From Lysobacter sp. GX 14042 (GTDB lineage Bacteria; Pseudomonadota; Gammaproteobacteria; Xanthomonadales; Xanthomonadaceae): a stretch of 64,000 bases of DNA. The notes under the pieces are model-generated. The model searched no databases. It was not told the DNA's origin and saw nothing but the letters and a program-made list of their open reading frames with translations. The stretch lies in contig NZ_JAJUWY010000006.1 of the NCBI RefSeq assembly GCF_021390425.1, forward strand, positions 62,001 to 126,000, given 5' to 3'. Made by a program: the position numbers and the translations under genes. Numbering within the stretch: the stretch's first letter is position 1; each line of letters starts with the position of its first letter. Positions 26,599 through 35,632 of the stretch are shown one piece after another.

Positions 26599-27590
26599 GC
26601 GAGGAACCTCTCGATCACGGCCCTGGTTCCTTCCTCATCCAGCTTGAATGCGGACGCGAACTGAAGATCGACGTCGTACGCAATGTTCAAGAGGCCGGAT
26701 GGAAGTTCGCCAAGCGCAAACGAATGACGGGTGATGGCCGGAAACCCCGCCCCGACGTTGTACGCATACATGCCTTCAAGGTTGAAGGAGCGCCGATTCC
26801 ACTCTTTCGCATGGTGGTCGTGGCATCCGAGCTCACCCAGTCGCGTGCGCAGGGTGGACTCGTGGACGCCGAGCCCGAGTAGCTGGTCGACCAGCCTCCG
26901 CACGGAAAGCTCGCCATCGGCGGTGCGCTCGATCCGGACATGGAACAACACCAGGGTGCCATCCGTCGGCGCGGAAAGCTGCTCGACCCCGTGGATCGAG
27001 ATCACCCTGCGATCCGCTCGCAATGACGTTTTCACTTCGATTGCATGCCGTGCGTGGCGAAAGTCGTGCCGCTCGGAGTCGGGGCCAGTCCACGCATGCA
27101 CGGCGGAAATGTCCCTCGCGCAGAGGCGTGAGAGCACGACGAGTTCACCGATGAGGCCGGCGATGATCTCGTCTGACACTTCATCCGGATGTGCCTGGCT
27201 GAGCAGAGCACGAAAGTCCCTGATGCCGCCCGTCACTGCATTGGAGGGAGAGTTGCCCGCCTTCAGCCTTTTCAGAACCTCGCTGGCGAGCTCAGTAAAG
27301 ACGGACTCCAAACGACGGTCGATGCAGGTGAGGTCGATAAAGGCCGTAGAGGTGCCTTCCAAAATCAGCCTCACCAAAGCCAGGCTCAGGTTCGGAGCTT
27401 CCTGCGCAGCAAGCCGCGTCGTGGACGAGCAGGGCACCAGAAGGCGCGGCTCATCATTCGCCCCGAGAGCGAAGCGGACCGGCCCGTATCCGCTGTCGAC
27501 AGAGCTGGCGATCGTGGAGATTTCGTTGTTGTCGTCCCGACCGCCGGCCCTGAGTCGGCCCCAAGACGAAGTTGGATCACTCGCGCTCAC
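26595..27590 (-). CDS. PD-(D/E)XK motif protein (DUF4420 type)
   Basis: This 331-residue protein contains a nuclease-like core. Glu149 lies in GLIGELVVLSRL, Asp176 in SERHDF, and Glu185-x-Lys187 in RHAIEVKTS, giving the E...D...ExK pattern of the PD-(D/E)XK superfamily. The preceding TGPDSERHDF loop and following REV/ISIHGVEQL segment are typical of the DUF4420 family found in restriction and phage-defence loci. It is coupled by 4-bp overlaps to the Z1 protein upstream and the GHKL ATPase downstream. It is the best candidate for the DNA-cutting subunit of this operon. Which DNA is attacked is not visible. Confidence 0.82.
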   Translation of the reverse strand: MSASDPTSSWGRLRAGGRDDNNEISTIASSVDSGYGPVRFALGANDEPRLLVPCSSTTRLAAQEAPNLSLALVRLILEGTSTAFIDLTCIDRRLESVFTELASEVLKRLKAGNSPSNAVTGGIRDFRALLSQAHPDEVSDEIIAGLIGELVVLSRLCARDISAVHAWTGPDSERHDFRHARHAIEVKTSLRADRRVISIHGVEQLSAPTDGTLVLFHVRIERTADGELSVRRLVDQLLGLGVHESTLRTRLGELGCHDHHAKEWNRRSFNLEGMYAYNVGAGFPAITRHSFALGELPSGLLNIAYDVDLQFASAFKLDEEGTRAVIERFLA

Positions 27591-30166
27591 AGGGCTGCCT
27601 CTGCGCCGGTGGCTTCCTCCAGCTCGATCTCGTCCTGGGATACGGCATCCAGCTGGACGGCAAAGTAGTTGCCCGAGCGATCCTTCACACCCGGGAACAC
27701 GATGCCGAAACCAAGTACATCAGCCGCCGCATCAAGCGCTTCGCGAGTCGTGCTCGGACGACTGGGGGCTGACACCTTGTTGATCGGATACAAGAGCAGC
27801 AGCGGCAAGGAGGGACGGCGCGCTTTCAGCACGTCCCATTTTTCATGCGGCTCAACGGACCGATCTTCGGCGTCGATCAGGATGTCACGCTTTGACATGA
27901 GGGCTTTGATGTCCGCGTAGTCCGTGCCGGTATTTGCAAGCCTGGCGCGACGGACGGTCGGGACGTGACACAGGGGGCCGAGTGGACGCTCGGATGCCAC
28001 ACCGTCGGATGCCGTCACGACAGCGACGTTCCATTTGGTCAGTTTTTTCTCTGCCGCGTCCAGATAGCCGAGAAGCATGTCTTCCTTCAGGTCCATGTGG
28101 GCGTCGCATATGCGGTAGTCCCTCAGGAACCGCCGCACTGACGAGAAGGACACCCCCCTGAAAAGAAGAGTGTTGCCATCGCGACACGAGGCAGCCTCTG
28201 TCAGCAGCTGGGCACCGGCCTTCCAGTTGCCCGTGAGGGACTCCAGGTCCTGATGGTCGAAGCGGATCGTCTGAATGTGACGGCCATCGAAACTGATGCT
28301 GGTCCGGTACGCGTGCCGCATCTTGGTGGCCGCGGTGATCGCCATTCCCGGGATGCTTCGTACGCGGACAGCAAAATCCAGCGGAGTAGCTTCCCGGGCG
28401 CGATAAACGGCTATCTCGTCTCGCACCTCGTCCTCGACCTGTGCCAGGGCACGGAAGCTGGATGCGAGATCAGCAGTGGTCCACAGGCGCGGTAGGTCGT
28501 CGTAGCCGTGCCGGTAGCCGAACCAGCGTCCCATTTGCAGCAGAGTGTCGTACTGCCGGGAGGTGCGAAGGAAGAAGGAGACCGAGAGCCCTTCAAGGGT
28601 CAGGCCACGCGCCAGCACCGAGCCACCGACGACGATGTAGGTCTTGGGAGGGTCCGAATAGTCGAGACGCTCATTGATGTCCGTGGCACTGTTCTCGACA
28701 ACGATTTCAAGTGCGTCCAGAGAGTCTGCGATGAGCGCAATCAGCTCAGCGCCTTCAGGAAAAGCGGTGTTCGTCGGGACGGCCCCGGTTTCCCTGTGGA
28801 CCAGCTCCAGCAAGCGGCCATGGCTCGGTCCCACACCCTTTCGAAGATCCTCTCCGTGTGACTCGATCCACTTCGAAATCAGGCTTGCGGTCCGCTGGTG
28901 CGGAATGATGTTCGCAGAGGTATGTACAAGCATCGTCATGTGCTTGTCGTCTTGGCCACGCTTACGTCGTACGGCACAGGTGACCAGGAACCACAGGATG
29001 GCGTCCCGCAGATCGGGCCCCATGACGGGCTCGAAACTCTCCCTGTCCTGCGGACGCGCCGGGCGGTAGAGGTCGAGATCGTCCTTGATCACGCGGATCA
29101 TGTTTCGACCTGCTTCTCCGTCGGCTCCGGCGTCGTCGGGTTCATCGCCGAACACCTCGCGTGCCCCGAAGTAATCCTGGGGCCGCGGCAGTGCGGTTAT
29201 GAAATCTTCCGGGTACAGGTCGTCCAATACGTCCTTGTTGGCCGGGAACGGATCGACGAATACGTTGGCGAACGGCGTGGCCGTGTAGCCCACATAGGAG
29301 ACGGCGGGGAGGGCCGTGATGATCTTCCGGATCTGTTCGTTGATCCGGGTCATGTCGTACTCGCGCGCCGCTGAGTTGAGGGATGCCTGGTCGCACTCGT
29401 CATCAATCAGAAGAACCCGCAGCTTGCTCAGCACCGCATTGGGAGTCTTGGAGATGGTCCCAAGGAATGCTTCCAGCCGGTTGGTTTCCTTCTTCATCAC
29501 TGCCAGCTGGGCCGTTCCCGGACGTGGCATCGTGAAGCCCTTGTTGGCCGGGGCGGTGAAGTCGCCATCCAGCTCCTCTTCTGTGTACAGCTGCCACTGG
29601 TGCCGATGGCGCTTTACGACATCCGCTTCGATTCGTATCTGAGTCTGGGCCCGTAGCTTGTTGGTCACGCCAGCGAGCAGGACGATCAGGTTGTAACCCT
29701 CGTCCACCGCTTTGGCGATGACTGCCGTCATGTTGGCGGTCTTGCCTGACTGCACATATCCGACCACGAGGCCACGGCAGCGGAACTGGGCGTTCCTGGG
29801 ATTTGCCAGGAGAGATACGACTTCCGTCGAACTGTCGTCAATCGACTGGACCGTTTCCTCGTCCCAGCCCTTCGAGTTCTTCAGGTAGCCCCGAACCGAC
29901 GGCCAATGCAGGTCCGTGGGTGACGGGCCGCTGTACCACTGCTCACGCGGCTTGATGATGGAGTTGCGGCGCAGTACCTCGATCGGCCCAAGGCGCGCGT
30001 TGACCGCCTCGATGGCGGCCTCCAGCTCTTCCTTCAATGGACCTTCGATGGCGATCCCCAAGCCGGAAAGCTCTGCTCTTACCTCTGCCGCTGCAGCTTC
30101 GACGGAGTCGTGCCGAGGAAGCTTGTCCTCGATGCTCTGGATGAACCGATTGGTCTGGGTTGCCAA
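27587..30166 (-). CDS. Z1-domain superfamily 2-like ATPase
   Basis: This protein of about 859 residues has a P-loop GYVQSGKT near residues 136-143, a helicase-type Walker B LLIDDECDQ, and motif III-like YVGYTATPFANVF. It continues into the Z1 region (IVVGGSVLARGLTLEGLSVSFFLRTSR, MGRWFGYR), the conserved block that defines the family. Z1 proteins are found with MutL-like and PD-(D/E)XK partners in Mza-type defence operons. I set the start at the TTG at 30166 because a ggggggaag ribosome site lies just upstream on the minus strand; another TTG at 30244 is in frame but has none. It is the first gene of the six-gene operon. Confidence 0.85.
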   Translation of the reverse strand: MATQTNRFIQSIEDKLPRHDSVEAAAAEVRAELSGLGIAIEGPLKEELEAAIEAVNARLGPIEVLRRNSIIKPREQWYSGPSPTDLHWPSVRGYLKNSKGWDEETVQSIDDSSTEVVSLLANPRNAQFRCRGLVVGYVQSGKTANMTAVIAKAVDEGYNLIVLLAGVTNKLRAQTQIRIEADVVKRHRHQWQLYTEEELDGDFTAPANKGFTMPRPGTAQLAVMKKETNRLEAFLGTISKTPNAVLSKLRVLLIDDECDQASLNSAAREYDMTRINEQIRKIITALPAVSYVGYTATPFANVFVDPFPANKDVLDDLYPEDFITALPRPQDYFGAREVFGDEPDDAGADGEAGRNMIRVIKDDLDLYRPARPQDRESFEPVMGPDLRDAILWFLVTCAVRRKRGQDDKHMTMLVHTSANIIPHQRTASLISKWIESHGEDLRKGVGPSHGRLLELVHRETGAVPTNTAFPEGAELIALIADSLDALEIVVENSATDINERLDYSDPPKTYIVVGGSVLARGLTLEGLSVSFFLRTSRQYDTLLQMGRWFGYRHGYDDLPRLWTTADLASSFRALAQVEDEVRDEIAVYRAREATPLDFAVRVRSIPGMAITAATKMRHAYRTSISFDGRHIQTIRFDHQDLESLTGNWKAGAQLLTEAASCRDGNTLLFRGVSFSSVRRFLRDYRICDAHMDLKEDMLLGYLDAAEKKLTKWNVAVVTASDGVASERPLGPLCHVPTVRRARLANTGTDYADIKALMSKRDILIDAEDRSVEPHEKWDVLKARRPSLPLLLLYPINKVSAPSRPSTTREALDAAADVLGFGIVFPGVKDRSGNYFAVQLDAVSQDEIELEEATGAEAAL

Positions 30167-30388
30167 GACTTCCCCCCCCTGTAGGTCGTGCTCGCCCCTC
30201 GGATGATCGTTCGCGGCTAGAGAGGAGGTCAACCGGACCAACAAGGCGCGCTTGCTGCATGGTGAGTGGCTGTGGCCGAAGCAAGTCTAAGGGTGCGCGC
30301 GCAAAGAGTTCAGAAATACTTCCACTTGTAGTGCATCGGAGCGCTGATACCGGCCTGCCCGCAGATGTCTGGTGGCGGGACCCTTTCC

Positions 30389-32347
30389 CTAATCAGACTC
30401 TTCAATAAGGGGGGCTTGACTTGCCGTTCCCATTATCTTGGCTACCAATGCGTAGCCACTGGCGTCGTCGTATCGCGAGGGAATTCGCTCTCTCAAGCCA
30501 TGGAGCCGGCGGTTTGCGGTATCGGTAAGCCAAGAGTAAGTCACAGGAGTTACAGCTCCGCGTCGTCGTTCATCCCCATCTTTGAGCTCTTTCTTGAACT
30601 GCCCTGACGCAACGGTATGCCCGACTACAAAGGCATGAATCATAGGCATGCCAGAAAGCCCGCCATCGGCGAGGAGGTCTTCTACATAACTGACCGCTTG
30701 GGACATCTCGCTTCTTCCAATGGTCGAGCGGCCCTTCTTCAGTTCTATCAGAAGTACATCTCTGACTGTGCATAGGTGCTCAGAACTTGAATCGAAAGCC
30801 TCTGTTCCAACTACGCAGAGGGTAGAGTCTTTCAATACAACGAGATCGGGGCGTTTCTTCGGGTTGGAAAATGATTGGTTCTCGATGCGGGCTTTGAAGA
30901 CGCGTGTCGCAACGGTTTGAAGTGTGTTGTTGGATGCGTATTCGGCGCTGTCGAACTCTGGCCCGAAGAGCCATCGTGCTTTTGTAACTAACGGGTGCAA
31001 GGTATGGAGTTCGTCGGCCTGTTCGTCGCTTCCAAGCTTCTCTATGGCTGCGATTACTGACAGCCTGCGATCGATCTCATCGAGAACTGTCAGGGCATCT
31101 TGGACGGTCCACTGTTCGAGTAGGCGATCGAGACCGTCGATGTCAGAGTCAGCAAGCTTTTCCAAGCGAGCAAGCAGGCTTGCACCGCTCCTGGCTTCCT
31201 GAAGCCTGATCACTGCCCTGACTGCCTGATGGAGCGACTCGCTTTGAATCCCGGGTTGCTCGTGTACGAGTTCTTGTGTGAAGCGGGCTACCTCTAGTCT
31301 CGCTCCTGTCGGGAGACTACGAAATGTCTCGCGATTGCGCATGAGCGCCTCCTCGGACTGTTCCTCAATGAGGTCTTCCGAGAGCTCGTCAAAGACGGAT
31401 TGGGCATAGCTGTTTACTGCTCCGAAGAGGCTCCTCGCAAGTTCGGTATTCTTGAAGCGTGACCAATCCCCCTCGATCTGAGAGAGCCATTCGTCTCCAC
31501 ACTGAATCACGATCGCGTGGCGCTTGGCGAAACGTGAGCGGCCGTCGATCACTGCTGTTGAACCAACGGTCCAACTCGGTAGTCCAACGAGACGCTTGTT
31601 GACCCAGAACGCGATGCCTTGGTAGCGGTTGGAGCGTCCAGGCGATGCGGCGTCGACCACGTGTGCCATTACTTGATGGTCCTCTGTGACATGGAGGGCC
31701 TGAGTCTTAATGAGGCCTTGATGTTCAGAGAGTAGCACCGACACACCATTTACTTCGACTACGAAGCGCGGGTCATGCAAAAACCGAGCGGCGAGCACAC
31801 CGCGAATTGTATCGGGCTTCGGGAGGTGTTTTTCTACAATGACTGCCAACCGGGTGCCGTGTCCGGACCTCGTTCCTTTTCGCTCTTCCTTGATATAGAA
31901 GGGAGAGGTAGAGTGATTTTCAGTTCCGATCACAAAAGTCGACAGTGCTCCGTCCACCCACGTTTCGACCGTGTAATGGTCTGAAAAGCATAGTAGACCA
32001 TGACGGCCGATCCCGTTCCGTCCGAATGCCTGTCGGATCCAATCAAGTCGTTCTTTTGGGAACTGAACCGCAGATCCTTGTCCTCTGTGGCGATTGTAGC
32101 CAAGCTTCATCCAGCGAGCTCGAAACTGCTCGGGCGTCATTCCATGGCCATCATCCTCAACTGTTAGAAGCCCGTCCTTTTCGTCCGGGATGATGACATT
32201 GACTTTGGCAGCTCCCGCGTCCCACGCATTCGCCACGAGCTCGGCGAGCGCAGTGTCAGGCTCATAGCCGATTCGGCCAAGTGTCCTGAGAAGGTAGTCC
32301 TCCTCAAACAAGGCCTCATTGGACGCTAACAGGCTCCCCTTTGCCAT
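30389..32347 (-). CDS. GHKL ATPase fused to a C-terminal PD-(D/E)XK-like region
   Basis: This 652-residue protein starts with a Bergerat ATPase: Glu37/Asn40 in ALAELVANAWDAGA, DDGHGM at 65-70, and RNGIGRHGLL. The middle 250 residues are helical (LIEEQSEEALMRNRETF, LEKLADSDIDGLDRLLEQW). Near the C-terminus PDLVVLKD, followed by VLLIELKKGRS, gives a D...ExK nuclease-like pattern, so one protein may couple ATP use and DNA cutting. I chose ATG 32347 because a cgaggg ribosome site lies six bases upstream; ATGs at 32380 and 32410 are in frame. It lies upstream of the Z1 operon on the same strand with a 220-base gap, so it may be a separate defence gene. Confidence 0.8.
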   Translation of the reverse strand: MAKGSLLASNEALFEEDYLLRTLGRIGYEPDTALAELVANAWDAGAAKVNVIIPDEKDGLLTVEDDGHGMTPEQFRARWMKLGYNRHRGQGSAVQFPKERLDWIRQAFGRNGIGRHGLLCFSDHYTVETWVDGALSTFVIGTENHSTSPFYIKEERKGTRSGHGTRLAVIVEKHLPKPDTIRGVLAARFLHDPRFVVEVNGVSVLLSEHQGLIKTQALHVTEDHQVMAHVVDAASPGRSNRYQGIAFWVNKRLVGLPSWTVGSTAVIDGRSRFAKRHAIVIQCGDEWLSQIEGDWSRFKNTELARSLFGAVNSYAQSVFDELSEDLIEEQSEEALMRNRETFRSLPTGARLEVARFTQELVHEQPGIQSESLHQAVRAVIRLQEARSGASLLARLEKLADSDIDGLDRLLEQWTVQDALTVLDEIDRRLSVIAAIEKLGSDEQADELHTLHPLVTKARWLFGPEFDSAEYASNNTLQTVATRVFKARIENQSFSNPKKRPDLVVLKDSTLCVVGTEAFDSSSEHLCTVRDVLLIELKKGRSTIGRSEMSQAVSYVEDLLADGGLSGMPMIHAFVVGHTVASGQFKKELKDGDERRRGAVTPVTYSWLTDTANRRLHGLRERIPSRYDDASGYALVAKIMGTASQAPLIEESD

Positions 32348-32538
32348 GGCTGCCCTCGTGTGGAATACCGGATAAGCCATCACTATGCCGATTATTGATG
32401 GAGTCGGCAAAGATGAGAGAGGGGTGAATCATCAGCTGAGACGATGGGCAGGGGCGGTGTCTAGGAGAAGGAACGCGATCCGGTGACGCCCGATCAAAGG
32501 GTGCCTTTGGCCATAACCCTAAGTGATATGGTTCGACC

Positions 32539-32841
32539 ATGAAACGGATGGCGCAAAGCACTAGCCGCATCGTCGATGAAGCCCATGAGACCGCGCAGGA
32601 GTTCCATGCCGCCGGCTTCATCGATGCACGGCGCATGCGGACATTCGATGCGCTTTGCCTTGGGCCCGTCGCGGAGTGGTCTCCCGAGCGCATCCGCGAG
32701 CTGCGCTCCCGCCACCAGTTGAGCTAGGTGGCATTCGCCAGCGTCCTCAACACCAGCGCTTCGACCGTGCGCCAGTAGAGCGGCCCGTCGCTCAAGCTGC
32801 TGGACCTGATCGATCGGAAGGGGCTGGAGGTGTTGCTGTAG
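32539..32841 (+). pseudogene. Decayed HigA-like helix-turn-helix antitoxin gene
   Basis: The first 62 codons match the intact gene at 56932-57252 almost exactly (STSRIVDEAHETAQEF, FIDARRMR, RIRELRSRHQLS). Then a TAG replaces the codon for the Gln that starts the recognition helix. The frame goes on through AFASVLNTSASTVRQ to a second TAG, where the WEIGAKRP segment is deleted, and resumes SLKLLDLIDRKGLEVLL to the original stop. Two stops plus a deletion make it non-functional. No toxin gene is next to it. The gap 32348-32538 upstream holds nothing I recognise. Confidence 0.85.
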
Positions 32842-32974
32842 CGGCCGTTCGGCGATCCGCTGCTCGCGCCATTGGGGCGGTCAGTGGCACCCAACTGCGA
32901 CTTGTAGCGGGAGGACGCTTGACGGCGGGTGTCGAGCCGGCGTAGGTTCGAACCCAAGGAGCGTCGAAACTCCT

Positions 32975-33165
32975 CTAAGAGCGGTACCCACCTCCGACAA
33001 CCTGGTGGGCTTTTTTGTGCCTGCGTATCCCGCAGGCATAGCCGACGCGAAGCCTGCGTCGGGAGGGCGGCTAATACAACACCCGCAAGGGGAATACGCC
33101 CGCCGGCTCTTAGCGGTTTCGAACCTCCCGACTTCCCGTCCGCCCTCCCGGCGGGCGGCCACTTC
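32975..33165 (+). promoter_or_regulatory. Multi-hairpin leader ahead of the 33181 gene, starting with a terminator
   Basis: The region has four hairpins in series: cccacc/ggtggg at 32987-33009 followed by six T (an intrinsic terminator or attenuator), gcctgcg/cgcaggc at 33019-33037, ccgacgc/gcgtcgg at 33042-33062, and ccgccc/gggcgg at 33140-33158. Long-range pairs also exist: ctaagagc near 32976 with gctcttag near 33106, and aggttcgaac near 32944 with gtttcgaacct near 33116. This looks like a structured RNA leader controlling the downstream small gene. Similar leaders may recur in Xanthomonadaceae, from memory. Confidence 0.5.
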
Positions 33166-33180
33166 ATGGAGGAGCAGGCG

Positions 33181-33564
33181 ATGACGACTCGGCGGAGCAA
33201 GGGCGGTCCGGACAGTAGCCATGCGGGTCCGGCGCAAGAAGGGATGATTTCTCAACCCGGCGGCGGCGCGGGAGATGCGTATGCCTACGGAATCGCTGTC
33301 AAGCAGATGGATGCGCTGGACCGGCTGCTCCGGATGCTCGCGGCCCACGGCGACCTGCTGGCCACGACGCAGGCGACCGACCTGGCCCAAGGAACGCTCC
33401 CGGCGATTGGGGAGGCGCTCCACACCCACGCACTCGCCATGCGGGACATCCTCGACCAAGTCGAGATGCAGCGGTTGGACGAGGTCGCCGGCAGGCAGGG
33501 CAGGGTGGAGGAACCGCACGCGGTCTACGCCGTGACGCCGCTCCGCATGGCCGCGTTGCACTGA
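33181..33564 (+). CDS. Small helical protein of unknown function (XAC0095-like)
   Basis: This 127-residue protein begins MTTRRSKGG with a ggaggag ribosome site six bases upstream. The N-terminal 45 residues are Gly/Ser-rich and probably disordered. The core (QMDALDRLLRMLAAHGDLLA, GTLPAIGEALHTHALAMRDI) is two or three amphipathic helices, recalling the small XAC0095-type proteins of xanthomonads, an assignment from memory only. It stands alone behind a structured leader and a terminator. No catalytic motif or membrane segment is seen. A regulatory or phage-related role is possible but unsupported. Confidence 0.6.
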   Translation: MTTRRSKGGPDSSHAGPAQEGMISQPGGGAGDAYAYGIAVKQMDALDRLLRMLAAHGDLLATTQATDLAQGTLPAIGEALHTHALAMRDILDQVEMQRLDEVAGRQGRVEEPHAVYAVTPLRMAALH

Positions 33565-33612
33565 GGTCGGGAAGCAATCGGCCGAGCGGGCCATCCCTCA
33601 GGTTGCGGGTCG

Positions 33613-34278
33613 CTACGGCAGCCAGTCCAGTAACCGGTCCAACGTACCGATGTCCCCTCCGCCACCCCGACGCACCAGATGCATCGCCTGCATTCCGGCT
33701 GCCCGCGGCCCTTCGACATCCGCCCGATAGCTGTCCCCCACCATCAACATCGCGGAAGGGGGCACCTGGAGCCTATCGGCGGCAAGGTCGTAGATCTGCG
33801 GTTCCGGCTTGATGTAGCCGGCCTCAAAGCTCCACACCGTGACGTCGACCAGTCCCTCGAGCATCCGGGCTACGGGCGACGCATACGGCAGCGCCAGGTT
33901 GGAGCAGACACCAATGCGGTACCCGCGATCACGCAGGGTTCCGAGCACCTGCGGGACCTCCTGGAACAGCTCGATGCTGCCGATTTCGTCCTCCAGCTCG
34001 TTCTCCAGGGCCTGGATCGCCGAAGACTCCACGCCATGAAGTCTTGCCGCCTCCGACAACCCCATCGGCCGGGTCATGACCAGCCGGGAGAACGCCGTCC
34101 TGTCGATCGTCGGATCCTGTGCCCGCACGATCCCGAGAAGCTGCCGGTACGGACGCGTCGGCCGCAGGATCCGCACGAGGGTGCCGTATACGTCGAACAG
34201 TACGGCGCGGATCCGGCGATCAGGTGCGGGTGCAGCCAATCCGATGTCTCCTGTGCGGTGCCGCATTCTTGCATGCAC
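33613..34278 (-). CDS. HAD-superfamily hydrolase
   Basis: The protein (about 221 residues) has the HAD motifs in order: FDVYGTLV (nucleophile Asp), CSNL (motif II Ser), IKPEPQIYD (motif III Lys), and MVGDSYRADVEG (motif IV acidic pair). The cap domain is the small helical type between motifs I and II. Such enzymes hydrolyse phosphate esters or haloacids; the substrate is not predictable. I place the start at GTG 34278, which has aggag four bases upstream on the minus strand; ATG 34266 is the alternative. The frame stays open far upstream without signs of coding. The upstream gap 34279-34654 (376 bases) holds no gene or motif I can name. Confidence 0.85.
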   Translation of the reverse strand: MHARMRHRTGDIGLAAPAPDRRIRAVLFDVYGTLVRILRPTRPYRQLLGIVRAQDPTIDRTAFSRLVMTRPMGLSEAARLHGVESSAIQALENELEDEIGSIELFQEVPQVLGTLRDRGYRIGVCSNLALPYASPVARMLEGLVDVTVWSFEAGYIKPEPQIYDLAADRLQVPPSAMLMVGDSYRADVEGPRAAGMQAMHLVRRGGGGDIGTLDRLLDWLP

Positions 34279-34654
34279 CGCTCTCCTGGAACCGAAGCGG
34301 GGTTGCCGGTCTTTGCCGGGCTTCCGCGGGCGCGTTGCAGCCAATTTGCTCGCGCTTCGCTTCTCATGAAACCTGGGGTGCCGGCGCCGGAGCTTCATGC
34401 TGGGCGCGGGGTGTGTGCTTCCCCCATGATCCGAAAGGGCGATGCGTGGACTGAATTCCAGGGATGAGGAAGGGCACGCGTCGAAGTGGGTAGCAGAACG
34501 CGCGGGGGGCGGGCAACCGGGGCGGCAGGCAGTAGACGGAGGTAGCGGGTAACGTTCGCGTTGCTGGCTTGGCTGTGCCGGAGTAGGCTCGCTCACGGGG
34601 ATCGCGCCTGAGGGCGCGGAGTGGGCCGGAAGGTCCGGAGCAGGCGGGGGACCG

Positions 34655-35632
34655 ATGATGATCAGGAGTGCGCGGCTTATGTTCGCAGGGAGCGGTGTGA
34701 TCGCCAGGATCCTGCTTGCTCTGCTGTGTGTTACCGCGTTCAGCACTGCCGCTGCTCAAGAGGTGCGGTACATCCACACCGATGCGCTCGGGAGCGTGGC
34801 GGTGGTGACGGATGCCAACAGGAACGTGATCGAGCGGAGGGAATATGAGCCGTACGGAGCGCAGCTAGCGCCGGCGGTGTCTGACGGGCTGGGCTACGCG
34901 GGGCATGTGCAGGATGCTGCAACTGGGCTGACGTATATGCAGCAGCGCTATTACGATCCACAGATCGGAAGGTTCCTGAGCGTTGATCCGGTCACGGCCG
35001 GCAGCAACACCGGAGCGAACTTCAACCGCTACTGGTACGCCAACAACAATCCTTATCGATTCACCGACCCGGATGGACGAGTTGCGCAGTTCGTGTGGGG
35101 GGCTGTAATCGGTGCGGGCGTGGAGGTCTTTGTCCAGACTGCCATCCAAGGAAAGTCTTTCTCTGAGATCGATGTTTCCGACGTCGCAATCGCTGCTGGA
35201 GCTGGAGCACTCACGGGCGGTATTGCATCAGCAAGTGCACTTGCTGCTGCGAAAGGAACAGTGACTGTTGGCCGTGCTGTTGCACAAACCGCGGCCGGTT
35301 CGGGAGCGGTCGGAGTGAATGCTTCCTTGGCAGGTGACGTGGCAAATGGGAAGGCGCCTGATGTTGGTGGCGCTCTTGTAGAGGGAGCTGCCGCCGCCGC
35401 CCTCGGAGCGGCTGGTCAGCGATTAACTTTGGGGCCGACTGCTGCTCTGGAAAGTATGTCGAACAAAGGAGGCTTAGGTGCCCACATTGCTGAAACGACT
35501 CGGTCGGCGAACATAGGTTCCGACGCTGCGAAAGTTGCAGGTGCGACCTCTGCTGCTGGCAGCAATGCGGGGCAAGCCTTAACTGCAGCCGGTACAGCGG
35601 CTAAGGCAAAGGTTGAGGAGAAGCTGAAATAG
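34655..35632 (+). CDS. Secreted RHS-core tip protein, cassette 1
   Basis: This 325-residue protein has a signal peptide (IARILLALLCVTAFSTAAAQ) directly followed by the RHS-associated core: YIHTDALGSVAVVTD, REYEPYGAQ, TGLTYMQQRYYDPQIGRFLSVDPVT, and ending DPDGR near residue 145. In ordinary RHS proteins this block is the tail of a 1000-plus residue shell; here it is a separate secreted protein. The variable part after it (about 180 residues) is Ala/Gly-rich with hydrophobic stretches and has no toxin motif I recognise. A small membrane-protein gene starts immediately after its stop, as expected for a toxin/immunity pair. Close kin of the tip at 43490. Confidence 0.8.
   Translation: MMIRSARLMFAGSGVIARILLALLCVTAFSTAAAQEVRYIHTDALGSVAVVTDANRNVIERREYEPYGAQLAPAVSDGLGYAGHVQDAATGLTYMQQRYYDPQIGRFLSVDPVTAGSNTGANFNRYWYANNNPYRFTDPDGRVAQFVWGAVIGAGVEVFVQTAIQGKSFSEIDVSDVAIAAGAGALTGGIASASALAAAKGTVTVGRAVAQTAAGSGAVGVNASLAGDVANGKAPDVGGALVEGAAAAALGAAGQRLTLGPTAALESMSNKGGLGAHIAETTRSANIGSDAAKVAGATSAAGSNAGQALTAAGTAAKAKVEEKLK

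Noticed and set aside
32935..32965. A tRNA-like ggttcgaaccc T-arm
   Set aside because: No matching acceptor, D or anticodon arms can be folded around it; it better fits a long-range pair in the leader.
32929..33180. A coding extension of the 33181 gene across the leader
   Set aside because: The stretch consists of hairpins and a terminator, has skewed amino acid content, and the strong ggaggag site supports the start at 33181.
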